Positions 1 through 10,175 of a stretch of DNA of 64,000 bases are shown one piece after another. The notes under the pieces are model-generated. The model saw only the letters and a list, made by a program, of their open reading frames with translations. It did not search any database and was not told the origin of the DNA. The stretch covers positions 20,193,869 through 20,257,868 of the forward strand of contig JAKZAP010000009.1 of assembly GCA_023053575.1 (NCBI GenBank), in the 5' to 3' direction. How positions within the stretch are numbered: position 1 is the stretch's first letter; each line of letters begins with the position of its first letter. The stretch is from Branchinecta lynchi (lineage: Eukaryota > Arthropoda > Branchiopoda > Anostraca > Branchinectidae). A program made the position numbers and the translations under genes.

Positions 1-524
1 ACGAACCCGGCAGAGAGCATAGCACGATAATGCCCGGGCCCCACTATGGTCACACCTAGTCTTACGGTCGAAATTGGGAAGAAAAGACGCTGAAAACGTA
101 AGACTGTCGAGATGGGAAAATCCATCTCCGTCATCTTGAAACGTATCTTTGGAGTGTTTGGACCAATCACAGGCCAGAGTCGCTGATTTTAGCCAGTTTT
201 GTTTGAGTGATGATGTTGGTAATATATCTTGAATTTCTTCGTTCCAGGTGTGACCAGGATGAAACGTATGAGTGGGTAATAACCAATTTGACGAAACAAT
301 TACGTACAAATGTAATTGAATGTGGCCCGGGCATAAGGTCGGACCTAAAAAAGCAACTAACTACTCTACTGATCTGACTACAAATACAAAATATTAAGAA
401 AGATACTACGTATGAACGCCGCCTTACCGACCAACCATCTCTTGTAAACATAAAGCTCAAAAGGGTAGTAACAGTAATATTAATTGCATCCAACTTAATA
501 TCTAACACAAGAATGCGCAACCAT
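1..524. other. Unassigned sequence
   Basis: No recognisable gene. A 56-codon + strand frame (ends TGA ~412) has a pyrimidine tract and AG inside it near 246 and could be the last exon of a gene to the left, but nothing identifies it. Confidence 0.3.
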
Positions 525-1136
525 GTTCAATTCAGTTCAGTTCATTTCAGTTTTATTTCAACACCAATTACGGACTAGCCGAATAGCAGGTTGGAAAGTT
601 AACATACATTAAAAACCAACCAAATTGTCAACATATACTAGAAAGTGGTCGAATTTCATATAAAATACTGAGAATAAACAATATAAAAAGTAACGATTGG
701 GCAAATAGACAACGAGATGTAAAATAATAACCTGTTAGTTTCTGTTACGTAGGGAAACAAAGGAGGGGACAAAGCTATTCTTGTATATCACGTGTCGGCA
801 AAACAATGGTTGAAGGGTAGGGACTGGTTCCGAAGCTTGTCTTTGAGGCCTCTCCCTTTCTGTTGTAGAGTTGGGGGGCAGGATGTCACGAAGGACTGGG
901 TTTAGTAGAGTCTGCCCTCGAAACTTTAAGCACAAATTTTCGCGACGTTGAGACAGGGTTGTCAGATTAATTTTTTTCAGGAAATAAATATAAGGGACTT
1001 TCAGAGATTTATCCGTTATTAGGAGAGCTCGGTATTGTATCCTCTCTAGAGCATCCGATTGCTCTCGAGTCACACCAAAATGCCGTACAGGACAGCAGTA
1101 TTCTAGGACTGGGCGAACGAAATAAATACGCAATAA
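525..1136 (-). pseudogene. Non-LTR retrotransposon N1, C-terminal RT fragment and 3' tail
   Basis: The minus-strand frame 1133-735 encodes the region after the RT thumb of a CR1/Jockey-like LINE: RPVLEYCCPV, then EQSDALERIQYRAL, then SQRRENLC. These are the 'RSVLEYa.pvW' and 'LERvQrRAl' blocks. The 3' UTR runs to a TTGAAATAAAACTGAA end with a (TGAAC/TGAAT)n tail at ~530-560. The frame is cut at 1136 by MITE C1 and resumes at 2687. The element is 5'-truncated or decayed and not active. Confidence 0.8.
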
Positions 1137-2686
1137 AGTTGCGTTTTTATGGCACTTGCCTTCCGGCTAAGTGCCATATACCGATCACTTTTCCGTCGGT
1201 CTGTCGGTCGGTCGGTCGGTTAGTCCGGTGTTTGCGAGTTAGGGTACTTCCAGATATGCTAGGACGATGAAACTTGGCAAGCATATTAGGGACCCGACCA
1301 AACTAAGTTGAAAATAGTCACTTGCCCGATCTGACCATCGTGGGGGGAGGGAGGGGAGCCGGAATCCGGAATTTAGTGGCATGCATAACTTTCGAAAGGG
1401 GTTATTGGATCTTAATGAAAGTTGATATTTGGAGAGACGTCATGTCTCAGATGTTCCATTTCAAGTCCTGACTGAATCCGATGAATGTGGGGGGGAGGGG
1501 CGCATGATCATATGACAAGCTTAAAGTGGAGGGATCGGGATGAAACTTGGTGAGAGGAACAAGCACAAGCCCCAGGTACATCATTGGCAGACGCGGACGG
1601 GATTCGTGCACTGTGGTGGGAGTTGGAGGGGGGGGGGGGGGGGGCGGGATTCCGGTGATACGGAGTTAAGTTACTTCTAGGTGGGCTGGGACAGTGAAAC
1701 TTGGCAAGCGTACCAGGGACCCGACCAAAGTAACTTGGAAATAGTCACTTCCCCGATCCGAACACCGTGGGGGGGAGTGGAGGGAAGGGGAATCCGGAAT
1801 CTAGAGGTACGTATAACTTTGGAACGGGTTATCAGATCTTAATGAAACTTCATATTTGGAAAGACCTCGTGTCTCGGATGTCCCATGTGAAGTCCTAACC
1901 GGATCCGATTATTGTGGGGGGAGCCTTAAATCTTGTGACACGCTAAAAGGGATGAAACTTGGTGGGAAGAACAAGCACAATCCCTTGAGTCATCAGTGAC
2001 AGAACTGGATCGGGTTCGAGCACTGTGGGGGGAGGAAGGGGGGTCCGGAATTCCGGTGATCGCCAGTTAAAGTACTTCCAGATGTGCTAGGACCATGAAA
2101 CTTGAACATTAGAGACTTGACATGATTAGAATATTTTTGCCTCATGGGTTTTGCTTGCAAATGAATTTCTTAAAGTACAAATGATACTTTTGATTAAAAT
2201 ATACATTTCATTCTCCCGATGAGCTCATCATCATTTTTGGTTCAAGAGTTTTGATTACAGATGAATTTCTAGCGCTCCTAAAGTGCGCATCATCACAGCC
2301 AAATGTATACGTTCACGAGAACGATACGTTTTCGTGATTTCCAAGGACCCATTATCTCAAGGGTTTTGCTTACAAATAATCACAACAAACCCAAAAACTG
2401 AAGAATTCCTACTTTCATCCTCTGACTCAGCCTTGCAAGTGCCATACGAGCTTGCAGCTCTTGTTTTGGATGTAGTTTCGGCGTAGTTTCGCTTAAAAGC
2501 CGTTTTATTTGTCCATTCCATTTGCTGTAGTTTCGAACCTGAAACTACGGAGCTCAAACTAAAAAGTACCTCGCCGACGTAGTTTGAATTTTCGGAAACA
2601 AGAACTCAATAAAACGCTAGTAAGACAAAACAAGAGCCAAACTACAAACTTTGACGAAACAAAAGTGAATCCAGTAAAACGCAGCT
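1137..2686. mobile_element. MITE family C copy 1, split by a family A element
   Basis: Terminal inverted repeats AGTTGCGTTTT (1137) and AAAACGCAGCT (2686) with 3-bp target duplication TAA (1134-1136 and 2687-2689). Removing the element and one TAA joins the LINE frame on both sides in phase, which proves the boundaries. Its own sequence is only 1137-~1145 plus ~2466-2686; the middle is family A copy 1. The body matches copies at 19228-19470 and 29395-29627. Confidence 0.88.
1145..2466 (+). mobile_element. HINE-like family A, copy 1 (nested in C1)
   Basis: Starts with a hairpin (GGCACTTG/AAGTGCC, 1151-1177), then a (GTCG/GTCT)n run at 1193-1222, then repeated ~340-bp modules with GATGAAACTTGG and a G-run/GTGGAGGG motif (1270-2110), then a tail ending in CAAGTGCCATA-AGCT-hairpin-CTCTTGTT. 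It sits in the T-run of the C1 terminus, so it inserted between Ts. The layout is that of non-autonomous Helentron relatives (DINE-1/HINE): GTCY core, subterminal repeats, 3' hairpin, T|T target. Non-coding. Confidence 0.75.
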
Positions 2687-2770
2687 TAAATGTTCGGAAG
2701 GGACACCATGACGGGAAAGAAGTTTTAGCCCCCGAAGGCCCATGTGGCAAAGGATTTGAGATCGTACGAT
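2687..2770 (-). pseudogene. Non-LTR retrotransposon N1, upstream part of the split RT frame
   Basis: The minus frame reads GLKLLSRHGVPSEHL, the block that normally precedes 'LVRIYxxxIRPVLEY' in LINE RTs, and ends at the TAA duplication of C1. Further upstream a stop (TAA) closes the frame. After removing the C1/A1 nest, this piece continues directly into 1133-735 in phase. Confidence 0.7.
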
Positions 2771-2950
2771 TTATTTACATTAAAAATCCAAGGGCCGTAG
2801 CAAACAAACAAAAATAAATAGTACAGAACGGACCTAAAACTCTTCTACAGCACACTTACACTACTCTCTGAGGAAACTCGCCAGGTTTCTCAAACTAAAA
2901 AAAGATCTCCGCATAATTTTCACCAATCCGTCCCTCCCAGAAACTCCTCG
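2771..2950. other. Unassigned spacer
   Basis: A/T-rich, with A-rich patches near 2805-2820. I see no gene or repeat boundary. Confidence 0.3.
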
Positions 2951-3734
2951 CTTGAAGCACACCTCGCAGTATTTACTGTTTATGTTCCAATATATAAAAC
3001 TAAAATACGTCCTTCAGAAAAACCGATGACGAATTGCCGCCAGACTCGCTAAAGGAACAATAACAATCACACGTCAGATCTGGGGATAAGTTATCTGACG
3101 GGTGAATAAGTGATTAGGCTTTCGCTTCGTATCGAGTCGCGCATTAGCCCCGCGGAAAAGTCAGCCAGCACTGAAGTCGGAAGCCAGGAATGACAAACTT
3201 GATGACGCTTGACAGAACAGAGTTGGGTAAAGCAAAAAGAGGTGAAGAGGCATTTTAAACAGCTTTAAACATGGTCAAGCCTAAGAGGAATTGAAAATAG
3301 CAAACCAAACCTGGATAAACGTACACCAAGAAGTAACGTGTCATTGTTTTCTTTCCGAAATCGCACCTAGCGGCCAAAAAAGAACTAATCTTAAAGGAAT
3401 TTTATGAGGGGCGTATACTGTAGAACTAGGTTCTGCTTCTGACAAATCATACGCGGCTTTGGCTGTTGTACGCCTTTTTTCAGGCCCATCAGCAAGAACA
3501 GAGCAGAATTCAGATAACCGGTTTTTCGCGTCAATAGTATGACGTGCGGACACTCTTCGGGAGCGTGATACGCATGGAAAATATTGAAACACGGCAAGTG
3601 TGAAAATCAATGAGGTGTCTTTAGTGGGTTAGCATGTAACAGATGAAAGTCGGGTTTTCGGGCTTAATTATCAATACCTGCAATGACGGAAGTAGGTTGC
3701 ATAGGCGTTGTAGGCGCGACGGGTCCTTTAAAAA
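2951..3734 (-). mobile_element. TIR element family D/E, copy D1 (minus), split by F1
   Basis: Left end CTTGAAGCACACCTCGCA and right end CGACGGGTCCTTTAAA are inverted relatives of the ends of 37304-37680 and 62474-63219 (TTTAAAGGRCCTGTC ... GTGCGAGGGGTCCTTTAA). The inner sequence follows those copies in reverse (ACTTGCCGTGTTT, CGTATCACGCT). The F1 element interrupts it at 3007-3414. Non-coding. Another open copy is at 26190-26560. Confidence 0.7.
3007..3414. mobile_element. MITE family F, copy 1, inserted in D1
   Basis: 408 bp between AT dinucleotides (3005-3006, 3415-3416). Imperfect TIR ACGTCCTTCAGAAAA / ATTTTATGAGGGGCGT. The second D copy at ~26210 reads straight through (GTTAAATACTG) where D1 is interrupted, giving the empty site and an AT target duplication. 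The sister copy is at 22913-23411. No ORF. Confidence 0.75.
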
Positions 3735-3765
3735 TATCCTCTCTTAAATCCTTCATTCGTCACAA

Positions 3766-4947
3766 CCAACAAGACCAAAGGTGTCGATGGGATCCCAAAA
3801 ATCTAATATTTGATCCAGACAATTGAGTCTTGTCTTCGCCAGATCCAGTATTCGCCAAGAAATTGTTTCCTTTTTTGTTTTTCCTTTTTTTGATTGTTTC
3901 CAAGAAAACAAGACCAAAGGTGTCGATGGGATCCCAAAAATCTAATATTTGATCCAGAGGATTGGGTCTTGTCTTCGCCAGATCCAGGCTAATCATCAGA
4001 GAAAACAAGTTCAGATATACATGTATAAGTCATATCTATTTTGACGATACTGATCGAATTTTCCTACTTTGCTTCTGCCAAATTTCCGGTTTCGCCCGAA
4101 TTCCGAGCGAACTGCTAGTCCAGCAAAAAAAAGAAAATTCAGAAACGAATCCAGCGGATCTCTTTATCCCTATAAAGAACATCTAATCAACTTTAAATAA
4201 AACTTGACTTGAAAAAAAATTCCGGTTACAACCGGATTCCAGACTAATTATATGCCCCGGTAAAAAATGATTGTCATATACAAACTCAGCGTCTCTTCTT
4301 ACCCCTAAATCTGTCACCTCACCAACTTCTGATAAAACTTTTCCGGTTTTGGTCGGATTCCTGGTGAACTAGTTGTCGGGCGAGAAAATGGTTTCCCCTA
4401 TCGTGTTCAGCATGTCTTCTTACCCTTAAATCGAACATTTAATCAACTTCAAATGAAATTTTTACTTTTACCCAACTTTCCGTTTTTTGCCGGATTCCGG
4501 ACGAACTACTTGTCCGACAAGAAAATGGTTTTCACCATAGTGTTCAGCATGTCTTCTTACCCTGAAATCGAACATTTAATCAACTTCAAATGAAACTTTT
4601 ACTTTTAACGAACTGTCCGGTTTTTACCGGATTCCGGACGAACTACTTGTCCGAAAAGAAAATGGTTTTCACCATCGTGCTCAGCATGTCTTATTACCCC
4701 ATTATCGACTATCACATTAGCTGTTTAAAAATATTTTGTTTGTCCCTTAATTTGAACCCCCTCCCCCACCGTCAAATATAGAGCTACAGAGCCCATCTTC
4801 GAACTTGACCTGCCCTTTCAAGCAAAGAATCCTCCACCAAGTTCCATCAAAATATCTCAATCCCCTAGAGTTATCGTGCGGACAGACGGACAACTTTTGC
4901 GATGTCATAGGTATCCCTCCACTTACGTTTTGGGATGCAAAAATCGA
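3766..4947 (-). mobile_element. HINE-like family B, copy 1 (minus)
   Basis: Read on the minus strand it starts at TTTTGCATCCCAAAACG (~4947), runs through a short GTCY region (4872-4890), then ~130-bp modules with CCGGAATCCGG and GTTGATTAAATGTTC (4320-4680), and ends GGGATCCCATCGACACC-TTTGGTCTTGTT at 3766. The 3' terminal ~90 bp is present twice (3766-3853 and 3905-3993), so two ends lie in tandem. Non-coding. Confidence 0.7.
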
Positions 4948-5130
4948 CTGTTTTTCCGAAAAATCCCGGCGACTCAGCTATTTTTTACCGACTGGCCAAC
5001 AACATTTTTTTTGTTTGGGGGGGGGGGGGGGTGTCCCCCCTCCCCCCTAGTAGTAACGCCCCTGGGTCTACCATTCTTCCAAAACGAAATACAATACTCT
5101 GAAGCTTAACATGTCCTTTTGTGTTTAAGA
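4948..5130. repeat. hAT-like family Z relative, with G-run
   Basis: Shares AACAG/CGACTGGCCAACA, a G-run (5018-5031) with following C-rich block, and TAGTAACGCCCCTGG with the Z MITE at 33654-33870. Only the CAGGGGC-type right end is clear; it looks truncated by its join to B1. Confidence 0.45.
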
Positions 5131-5269
5131 GGTCTCGGCGAACTTTGAAGCTATTGACGAAGTTTGCGCTTCGCGACTGTCATAACTAGGCTAACCGGAA
5201 AAGCGCTAAAAAGACCGTAGGCATGAAGAGAAACAACGTCGAAAGTAGTAAGTGCAGATTTGACGGTAC

Positions 5270-5350
5270 AAAACGGGTAAAACGGCCGGTATATTTCGGC
5301 CTTTCTTGGCAAGGGTCCTCTTCAGGCTCAAGCCGCTGAAGCTGGAAAAA
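5270..5350 (-). repeat. GGCCGAAATAT motif repeat, copy 1
   Basis: The minus strand reads CTGAAGAGGACCCTTGCCA then AGAAAGGCCGAAATATA, with a CCTT/AAGG stem between. Similar strings occur at 5690-5750, 11255-11320, 16430-16500, 41460-41520 and 41665-41725, often near LINE tails or family L ends. Function unknown. Confidence 0.5.
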
Positions 5351-5360
5351 TGAACTTGTG

Positions 5361-5560
5361 AAAAACAATTAAGAATTCTTCCTTAAATATCCGATTTTGT
5401 GAACGTCTCCTTTGAAAATTGGTCGGAGTTAAAGCTGGTCCTGTGATTTCATTCGGGACATGGCTGCTGTTTTTGCTATTTGGTTGGGTTGTCTAAAGGG
5501 TAGAGATTCTTCTGCATTTTGGTTTAGGAGTCACCTGTCTCTTCTTCTTCTTCCCAGCTA
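5361..5560 (-). repeat. Diverged copy of the 7.6-8.1 kb tandem unit
   Basis: Matches units at 7600-7830 and 7831-8100 in the order ...AAGCTGGTCCTG, GGACATGGCTGCTG, TTGGGTTGTC, GGGTAGAGATT. Could be decayed coding sequence on the minus strand; no family recognised. Confidence 0.45.
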
Positions 5561-5628
5561 AGATGGGCGTACTTGTCGGTGGCATGTATGGCCGATTTGT
5601 AGTTCCGTACTTCGGGTGATGGATGTTC

Positions 5629-5784
5629 CTTCAGCCCAAGCTGATTGCGAATTACATTTGACGGTGCAAAACCGATAAGTCAGCTATATTTTCTAGAACT
5701 ATATTTCGGTCACTCTTGGCAAGGGTCGTGTTCAGGCTCAAGCCGCTGAAATATGAAATATGATTCGCAGAGCTTGGGCTGAAG
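5629..5784. mobile_element. MITE family L, copy 1
   Basis: 156 bp with TIR CTTCAGCCCAAGCT / AGCTTGGGCTGAAG. Inside: TTTGACGGTGCAAAAC, then GATAAGTCAGCTATATTT, then a GGCCGAAATAT-type motif. Relatives at 31106-31290 and ~56590-56660. Confidence 0.7.
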
Positions 5785-6372
5785 TCAGCTTGAATCTATC
5801 AAGTAAAGTGTAGAATAAGCAAGAGGGTCCTTTAAAGACAATTATGAATAATTTTTGAATAATTTTCAGTAGGCAGTGAATTAGTAAGCTTTTCCCAACC
5901 AGCTTACTCTTTTACGCATTAAGACTGAATATGCACACCGTTCCGCCTGTTCAGTAGCGCACCTTCACACCCCATCTGTCATATTTCGGTCCAATTACCC
6001 AATCGTTATCGCAACAGCGTTGCCGCTGTGCTGAGTAAATTTACATAAGTAGACCCAAATTAAGTATTTTCCCATGAAACAGTGGAAAGGGTTAATGAGG
6101 GATTTTAATAATGGAGCATACGGTGGCGAAAACATGTTGAATTCATTGAAATATTAAGATATCAGATTCAGATTCTGGCGGTTATGATTGAGGGAGTATT
6201 TGCTGGCCGCGTAAACAGTTGCAGTTACAATGGTCATGATTACGCTTATGGTACGTAGAGTGACTATCGTCTGTAAATTATTAATTTAAAAAAAAATTTC
6301 ACCACTAAAACTGCTGAATCTATCAATTCAGACGTGTTGCCAAAATACTGTAAAATTTGAATCAAATTTTTT
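5785..6372. other. Unassigned intergenic sequence
   Basis: No gene, RNA or clear repeat end. Contains a fragment resembling the GTCAGCTTGRRCT edge of family L/W repeats at its start. Confidence 0.3.
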
Positions 6373-6530
6373 ATTCAAACAAATGTTTACAACGGATACG
6401 TCAGCTATGATTCTTCATCATTTGCTGATGAAGAATCATAGCTGACGTATCCGTTGTAAACATTGTTTGAATAAATGTTTCAAAGTCAGCTTGGGCTCAA
6501 AGAATATTTTGAATCGAAATTTTTATTTTT
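6373..6530. repeat. Perfect-stem hairpin (foldback) with flanking repeat tail
   Basis: Arms 6373-6420 and 6426-6472 are inverted copies (36 bp perfect: GTTTACAACGGATACGTCAG onward) around a 5-nt loop. The sequence after it, TTTCAAAGTCAGCTTGGGCT, recurs at 16835. One arm recurs alone at 39121-39170. It looks like the end of a repeat family that here sits head to head. It would form a long RNA hairpin if transcribed. Confidence 0.7.
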
Positions 6531-7207
6531 TTACTCTGAGGAAATATGGTAATTAAACAAACACTTTAATTTTCATGAGTGACTTTGGTCAACTGATACG
6601 ACGCAACCAGGTGCCACAGTTCTGATGACAAACTGATTGTTTCCGGCTATTTTTCTGTTTTTTCTGGGTAGCTCTGAGCCCTCTTCGTCTTCTGAAGTTT
6701 AATTCGATAAAAGAAAAGAAAATATGAGTGGGAGAAAATAAATGAAAGAAGGGCAAAGTAAGGAGAGAGAGAGACACACAAATTATTATATATTATTATA
6801 AATTTCTTCTTTTTTTCCCTCCTTGGCAAAACAATTCTAAAATTATTAGTAAGTATGCTACTCGCTACTTCGCTACCTGATAGCACGGAGATAGTCTGAT
6901 CTCCACAGAAAACTGTCCGAAACGGCGTACGCGCTTCTGTCGCCCTCTCACGGGCTTCTTTGTCTGTTTGGCCCTGAAAGGCACAGAAAACTTGATTGCG
7001 GAACTTTCGGCCATCAAACCGACCTGGGGGGCTTAGATAAAGATACAGGGACTTACTGTCGACAGGACCCCTCTTCTTTGTTATCTCGAACCCTCTCCTT
7101 ATTGTTCCAAAAGCTAGCTGGCAGGCCCTTGCCCCTTATGCACTGTAATTATGCAATTTTGCACTCTAAAAGTTCGCCTTTGGCCGTGTTTCGGCCATAG
7201 TATCGAG
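6531..7207. other. Unassigned; A/T-rich with simple repeats
   Basis: Includes GA-rich (6755-6775) and ATTATTATA-type runs (6780-6800). ORFs here have low-complexity content. No gene supported. Confidence 0.3.
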
Positions 7208-7480
7208 CTCTTACCCCATAATCGACTATCACATTAGCTGTTTAAAAATATTTTGTTTGATCCTTAGATTGAACCCCCACCCCCAAATATAGAACTACAG
7301 AGCTCATCTACGAACTCAACCTTTCCCTTGACCCAACAATCCTTATACCAAGTTTCATCAAAATATCTCATTCCCTTCGAGACTTATCGTGCTTACAGAC
7401 GGACGGACGGACAGACGGACGGACAACTTTTGCAATGTCATAGGTATCCCTCCACTTATATTTTGGGATCCCAAAAAGTA
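7208..7480 (-). mobile_element. HINE-like family B, copy 2 (5' part only, minus)
   Basis: Minus-strand 5' third of family B: CTTTTTGGGATCCCAAAATA at the start, the (GTCC/GTCT)n run at 7395-7423, GATGAAACTTGG, then a truncated end at CCATAATCGACTATC. No module array. Confidence 0.7.
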
Positions 7481-7599
7481 GTCAAGAGGTCGTGCGTTCG
7501 ATTCCTACTCCCAGCACACAATCCTTTGCTTTTTTTTCTACTAACTCAAAAGTCGAATTCTCGGAAACTGCCCGGAAACTGCAGCTAGCTCCCCGAGTC

Positions 7600-8100
7600 A
7601 AGTGTGAGTCAAGTTTTCTGTTCCTTTAAGTGAAGTATCTGATTTAGTGAATTTCTTCGTAAAACTTGCTTGGACTTAGAGCTGGTGCTGCGATTTCGTT
7701 TTGGACGCGGCTGCTCTTTTTGCTGCTCGATTGGGTCGTTGAGAGGGTAGAGATTTTCCTTCCGAAACATGGCCCGAATAAAATTCAGCTGACTTTTCCG
7801 TTTTGCAAACACAAAAAATGAACTTTCTAGCAACTATAAATATCCTATTCTGTGGAGTTTGCTGGAGGTAAAAGCTAGTGCTTAGGTTTGTTTGGACGCG
7901 CCTGCTGCTTTTGCTGCTCAATTGGGTCGTAAATATGGAAGAGATTTGTTGTTCCGCATTTTGATTAAATTCATCCAAACCTGGACTTGATAATCCAGAA
8001 ATAACTATCAGCTTTTTGATTCTTACAAATTCATCCTCTATTTTGCCCACTGCCAAGACGAGACAAGATTTCAAAAATATTCTTGTGCTACATAGCAACA
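7600..8100 (-). repeat. Two diverged ~230-250-bp tandem units
   Basis: Units 7600-7830 and 7831-8100 share GAGCTGGTGCTGCGATTTCG-like, GCTGCTCGATTGGGTCGT-like and GGGTAGAGATTT segments; a third relative is at 5361-5560. A 141-codon minus frame crosses both units, but it has low complexity (many S, Q, R, A) and no known motif. I treat it as a repeat, not a gene. Confidence 0.5.
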
Positions 8101-8840
8101 CATTTCAAGCAAGAAAGAAAATAAATACAAAAATATATGTTACAAGTACTTGCCAGGACTAGCTGTCAAGCCAAGTTGGCGTACAAAACTCATGAATATG
8201 CCATTGCTAATTTATCACCGACGATTCATCAATCGATTTTGGGGCAACTAAAGGACAGTGCGAAATAACGTATTAACTCTGCTGAAGGATAGGTAGAGTT
8301 ACAATGCAAATACATTTTGTTTAATAAATCTTTCCCGCCAGAAACTGAATCTTGAAATTATTTCCGACAATGGTTTTTGGGATCAGCACTCTCGAAATAA
8401 AGCCCCGGATTTCAAGTCTTCCATCTCCTGCTCAATCGAATCTGAAGTTTAGGGGGAATCATGAAGCTACATTCAGTATTTTTGCAAAGTAGGTCACAAT
8501 GCCAACATAGGCCATCTTGAGGGAAACAAAATGCGCAGGATTTCCGGTGCCAACGGTAAACCGAATTTCGTCATTTCTGAGAGTCGAATCCCTGTTTGGA
8601 TTTAGTTTGTGATCAACATCTCGCCGGATTTCGGTGCTGACCGGAAAACAAATTATTATGTTAATTCCGAGGATGCACTTTGAGTCAGCAAACCTCGGAA
8701 GCCTCGAAATCCAAGTCTTCAGTATCCCAGGCAAATGAATTTGAAGGGGGGAGAGGAGATTTTCAAGACGCGCGCAACGAAGAGTGACGTGAGTGAAAAC
8801 AATCTCTTGGACTCCTCGTACTGAATCCGGCTGTTCCTGC
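8101..8840. other. Unassigned
   Basis: Short pieces (AAATCCGG..., GGGGGGAGAGG near 8740) recall decayed family A modules. Nothing definite. Confidence 0.3.
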
Positions 8841-8849
8841 AATGTTTCC

Positions 8850-8985
8850 CCTGTAGCAGAGCTTGTGGACTCGGACTCAGAGCTGGTGGACTCGGACTCT
8901 GTACTCGTCTCGAGACACCCTTTTCAAGGACTCGGCCTCGTCTTTCACGGAGCAGTCCGTCCGCCAGAGCTGTGGAATCGGACTC
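8850..8985 (+). repeat. GTGGACTCGGACTC short tandem repeat region
   Basis: GAGCTTGTGGACTCGGACTC-like ~21-bp units at 8859-8900 and a related AAGGACTCGGCCTCGTC at 8925. The phrase TTCAAGGACTTGGACTTGTC recurs at 9778 on the far side of family A copy 2, so the two flanks may be a duplication. Confidence 0.5.
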
Positions 8986-8994
8986 TGGACTTTA

Positions 8995-9780
8995 TCACGA
9001 GACGGGGGGGGGGGGGGGAGCTGGAAGGGGCACCGGAAATCTCGTGAATCGCTTCCCGATGAAAAATTTATCTCAAAATAGTACTATGAAGTAATACGAA
9101 AAAGTTACATGCAGTACTAACGATGCTACATGCTTCTACATGCTTCTACTTCAAGGCTACCGTGTTACTGCATACTACTATATGCTACTGCAAGATTGGA
9201 TGCTACTGGATACTACTATATAAGACTGGACCAGTCTGAGGCACATTAAATGATAGTATTCTTTACTAGTACATAGTATTACATGCAACGTTTTCGTAGT
9301 ACTACCATACTACTACGCAGGCAACAAATTTTTCATCGGGTTAAAGTCGAGGCATCGGAGCCGGACTTGGTTGGAACAGCAAACGTAAACCCTAGACGCA
9401 TTCCTGACAAAACGGGAGCGGATCGTGTCACGGTGGGGGGAAGTGGAGGGGGTTTCCCGGAATTCCAGTGATCTCGAGCTAGAGTGCTCTAGATGTGCTA
9501 GGACCATGAAACTTGGCAGGCCAGCTAGGGACTCTAACATGTTGACTTGAAAGTAGTCCCTTCCCCGATCCGACCATCGTGGGGGGAGTAGAGGGAGGGG
9601 GAATCTGGAATCAGGTGGCATTCATTACTTAGGAACGGGTGATCGGACGTGCATGAAACTTGACAAGTGTCAAGAACGAGTGTCTCAAATGTTCAGTCTC
9701 AAGTCCGGTGTGGGTCTGATCAAACTGACAAACTTGCTAACTGTTCCGAAAAGTGCCATATGAGCTTTCAGCTCTTGTTC
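8995..9780 (+). mobile_element. HINE-like family A, copy 2 (5'-truncated; split by R)
   Basis: Module pieces with a G-run and GGAGCTGGAAGGGG (9000-9054), then after MITE R the segment 9341-9780 with AGTCGAGGCATCGGA, GATCGTGTCACGGTGGG, CCATGAAACTTGGCAGG, ending AAGTGCCATATGAGC-TTTCAGCTCTTGTT. The 3' end is intact and the hairpin 5' end is missing. Confidence 0.65.
9055..9340. mobile_element. MITE family R, inserted in family A copy 2
   Basis: 286 bp with TIR CCCGATGAAAAATTT / AAATTTTTCATCGGG. The interior is a degenerate TACTACTRY / GCTACTRCA simple-repeat field. The flanks rejoin to the module order CGCTT-AAAGTCGAG seen at 36285 and 36710, so the insertion is inside an older repeat. A TT duplication is possible. 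Confidence 0.7.
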
Positions 9781-10032
9781 AAGGACTTGGACTTGTCTCG
9801 GTCTCGGATTTGCCAGACTCGCAGCAGCTCTGCCCTGTAGTGCCGAGAGTCACTGCAAGCACTGCCACGGTATAACCATTATTCCACTTTTCCATAAATT
9901 ACCATCTGCGTCTTGATTGGTCCATTTCTCAGTCTTGAACCGAGTGCCACTATCCAAACGTCCTATCGGCAGGTCAGCACTGACTTAGAATAGCAAATGA
10001 ACTAATTAAAATCGGGTAACTGATACAGATTT
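9781..10032. other. Probable upstream region of the ETS gene
   Basis: No repeat recognised after ~9860. GATTGG (CCAAT-type) at ~9914. No TATA box near the ATG. Confidence 0.3.
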
Positions 10033-10159
10033 AACTTCCTTAAAGTTGGAACTTCCTTAAGTCGGAACTCGGGGTTTAGTCTCGATCACTGTTTCCTTGA
10101 AGTATCACTTCCTATTGTGTTTTCCTTGGTGCTTCCTAGTTCCTGCATAAGGAGGAAAT
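10033..10159 (+). promoter_or_regulatory. Cluster of ETS-type GGAA/TTCC sites upstream of the start codon
   Basis: Ten GGAA or TTCC cores lie in 127 bp just upstream of the ATG. Three read ACTTCCT (AGGAAGT on the other strand), the high-affinity ETS consensus, at about 10034, 10051 and 10107; a fourth, GCTTCCT, is near 10132. A CCAAT-type GATTGG lies at ~9914. Whether this is promoter or 5' UTR is unknown. The arrangement suggests autoregulation or regulation by another ETS factor (inference). Confidence 0.45.
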
Positions 10160-10175
10160 AGCAAAAAATTCAAAA

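Noticed and set aside
200..415. Possible last exon of an upstream gene (56 codons, + strand, acceptor-like TTCGTTCCAG)
   Set aside because: No motif, no upstream sequence to join, no polyadenylation support; one short frame is expected by chance.
6421..6450. Hammerhead ribozyme core (CTGATGA in the hairpin)
   Set aside because: CTGATGA is present, but there is no GAAA partner or stem arrangement; the hairpin is a simple inverted repeat.
7676..8101. 141-codon minus-strand ORF
   Set aside because: Spans two diverged tandem repeat units, composition is low-complexity and no domain is visible.
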